35,496 bases of DNA from Haliea sp. (lineage in GTDB: Bacteria > Pseudomonadota > Gammaproteobacteria > Pseudomonadales > Halieaceae). How positions within the stretch are numbered: position 1 is the first letter of the stretch; every line of letters starts with the position of its first letter. The stretch is taken from positions 1 to 35,496 of the forward strand of contig JANQUV010000037.1 of NCBI GenBank assembly GCA_030730585.1, written 5' to 3'. A program made the position numbers and the translations under genes. Shown one piece after another: positions 34,496-35,496 of this stretch. The notes beneath the pieces are model-generated. The model did no database searches and was not told the origin of the DNA. It was given only the letters and a program-made list of their open reading frames with translations.

Positions 34496-35496
34496 TCAAT
34501 CCCAGTTCAGCGCGCCACCGGTCTGGTACTCAATCACCCGTGTTTCGAAGAAATTCTTCTCCTTGCGTAAATCCATGATTTCGCTCATCCACGGGAAGGG
34601 GTTCTGTACTCCAGGGAATTGCTCGGGCAGGCCAAGTTGCGACAGGCGCCGATTGGCAATGAAGTGCAGATATTCTTCCATCATCGCAGCGTTCATGCCC
34701 AGCACGCCCCTCGGCATCGTGTCGCGCGCGTAGTCTATCTCCAGCTGTGTGCCTTCCAGGATCATCTGAATGACTTCCTGTTGGAACGTTTCGGTCCACA
34801 GGTGCGGGTTCTCGAGTTTGATCTGGTTAATGACATCGATGCCGAAGTTCAAGTGCATGGACTCATCGCGCAGAATGTACTGAAACTGTTCAGCGACACC
34901 GGTCATTTTGTTGCGGCGGCCCATAGAGAGGATCTGGGTGAACCCGCAGTAAAAGAAGATACCTTCAGTGACGGCGTAGAACCCGACCAGGTTGCGGAGC
35001 AGGGTCTGGTCGCTTTCAACGGTCCCGGTTTTAAAGTTGGGGTCGGAAAGATGGTGTGTATGGCTCAGGCTCCAGGTCGCTTTCTTGGCTACTGAGGGCA
35101 CTTCGCGGTACATGTTGAAGACTTCGCCCTCGTCCATTCCCAGCGATTCAATGCAGTACTGGTAGGCGTGGGTATGAATGGCTTCCTCAAAAGCCTGGCG
35201 CAACAGGTACTGGCGGCACTCGGGGTTGGTAATCAGGCGATAAATACCCAGCACCAGGTTATTGGCAACCAGCGAGTCTGCGGTAGAGAAGTAGCCGAGG
35301 CTGCGCTTGATGATGAGGCGCTCGTCTTCCGACAAGCCGTCAGGGCTTTTCCAGGTGGCGACGTCGGCGGTCATGTTGATTTCTTGCGGCATCCAGTGGT
35401 TGGCGCAGCCATCGATGTATTTTTGCCAGGCCCAGTCATATTTGAACGGCACCAGCTGGTTGAGGTCGGCGCGGCAGTTGATCATGGCCTTTTCGT
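34496..35496 (-). CDS. nrdB: Ribonucleoside-diphosphate reductase subunit beta (class Ia), 5'-truncated by the window
   Basis: Small subunit R2 of aerobic ribonucleotide reductase, housing the diiron-tyrosyl radical used to reduce NDPs to dNDPs. Counting from the internal Met at 35485: Asp70, Glu101 and His104 (EAIHTHAY) with radical Tyr108, then [10 protein letters not shown] and [10 protein letters not shown] supply the remaining Glu and Glu/His ligands. The frame stays open past 35485 to the window edge (EKA before [16 protein letters not shown]). In Pseudomonas-type NrdB a long N-terminal extension precedes exactly this MINCRADL segment. So the true start is very likely outside the window and this is a partial gene. 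The C-terminus ends normally at 34496. Confidence 0.95.
   Translation of the reverse strand, partial: EKAMINCRADLNQLVPFKYDWAWQKYIDGCANHWMPQEINMTADVATWKSPDGLSEDERLIIKRSLGYFSTADSLVANNLVLGIYRLITNPECRQYLLRQAFEEAIHTHAYQYCIESLGMDEGEVFNMYREVPSVAKKATWSLSHTHHLSDPNFKTGTVESDQTLLRNLVGFYAVTEGIFFYCGFTQILSMGRRNKMTGVAEQFQYILRDESMHLNFGIDVINQIKLENPHLWTETFQQEVIQMILEGTQLEIDYARDTMPRGVLGMNAAMMEEYLHFIANRRLSQLGLPEQFPGVQNPFPWMSEIMDLRKEKNFFETRVIEYQTGGALNWD

Overview
This is a GC-rich, gene-dense chromosomal segment from a gammaproteobacterium. The likely group is a marine, oligotroph-type lineage related to Halieaceae/Cellvibrionales (OM60/NOR5-like). That placement is an inference from gene content: pseudomonad-length FadB and FadA, an NrdB whose reading frame continues upstream of the conserved start region, a PA2778/PA2779 pair, PHA-associated proteins, the hslO-pckA neighbourhood shared with enterics, and many AraC/TetR/LysR regulators. 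I see no rRNA or tRNA genes, insertion sequences, prophage genes or CRISPR arrays. The window is backbone with accessory metabolic modules.

Layout. 1-640: a lysine/alanine-rich phasin-like protein on the minus strand with its terminator. 863-5178: a two-gene RND efflux operon (adaptor plus pump, no outer-membrane partner). 5258-7860: pckA and hslO on the minus strand. 8069-10194: an LLM-family flavin oxidoreductase, an EamA transporter and a small PHA-system protein on the plus strand. 10187-12248: a patatin-like hydrolase translationally coupled to an AraC regulator (minus), divergent from an orphan diiron ferritin-like protein (12360-13541). 13607-13876: rpsT with a good sigma70 promoter. 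14027-15679: TetR plus a tyrosine phosphatase. 15680-16438: two small exported or membrane proteins. 16612-19937: an acyltransferase overlapping a DinG-type helicase. 19953-20846: a NhaR-like LysR regulator, divergent from purE-purK-sbtA-sbtB and a YqcC-like gene (21017-24208). 24245-25528: a divergent Nramp-family protein. 25671-29021: fadBA. 29179-33362: a minus-strand cluster of a PA2779-like protein, a PA2778-like C39-type peptidase lipoprotein, a haloalkane dehalogenase and an SLC13/RCK permease. 33540-34259: a NUDT19-like Nudix hydrolase. 34496-end: nrdB, cut by the window edge.

The most interesting unit is purE-purK-sbtA-sbtB. PurK consumes bicarbonate, SbtA is a sodium-dependent bicarbonate transporter family and SbtB is its PII-like partner. 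All four genes are packed with 4-base overlaps or gaps of 1-3 bases, and the divergent neighbour belongs to the sodium-responsive NhaR group of LysR regulators. This suggests a module that matches bicarbonate uptake to purine synthesis and is possibly controlled by sodium. Other leads are the Nramp homologue lacking the canonical metal-binding motifs, the phasin with an N-terminal histone-H1-like tail, the orphan diiron protein with palindromic operator candidates, and two in-frame 15-bp tandem duplications.
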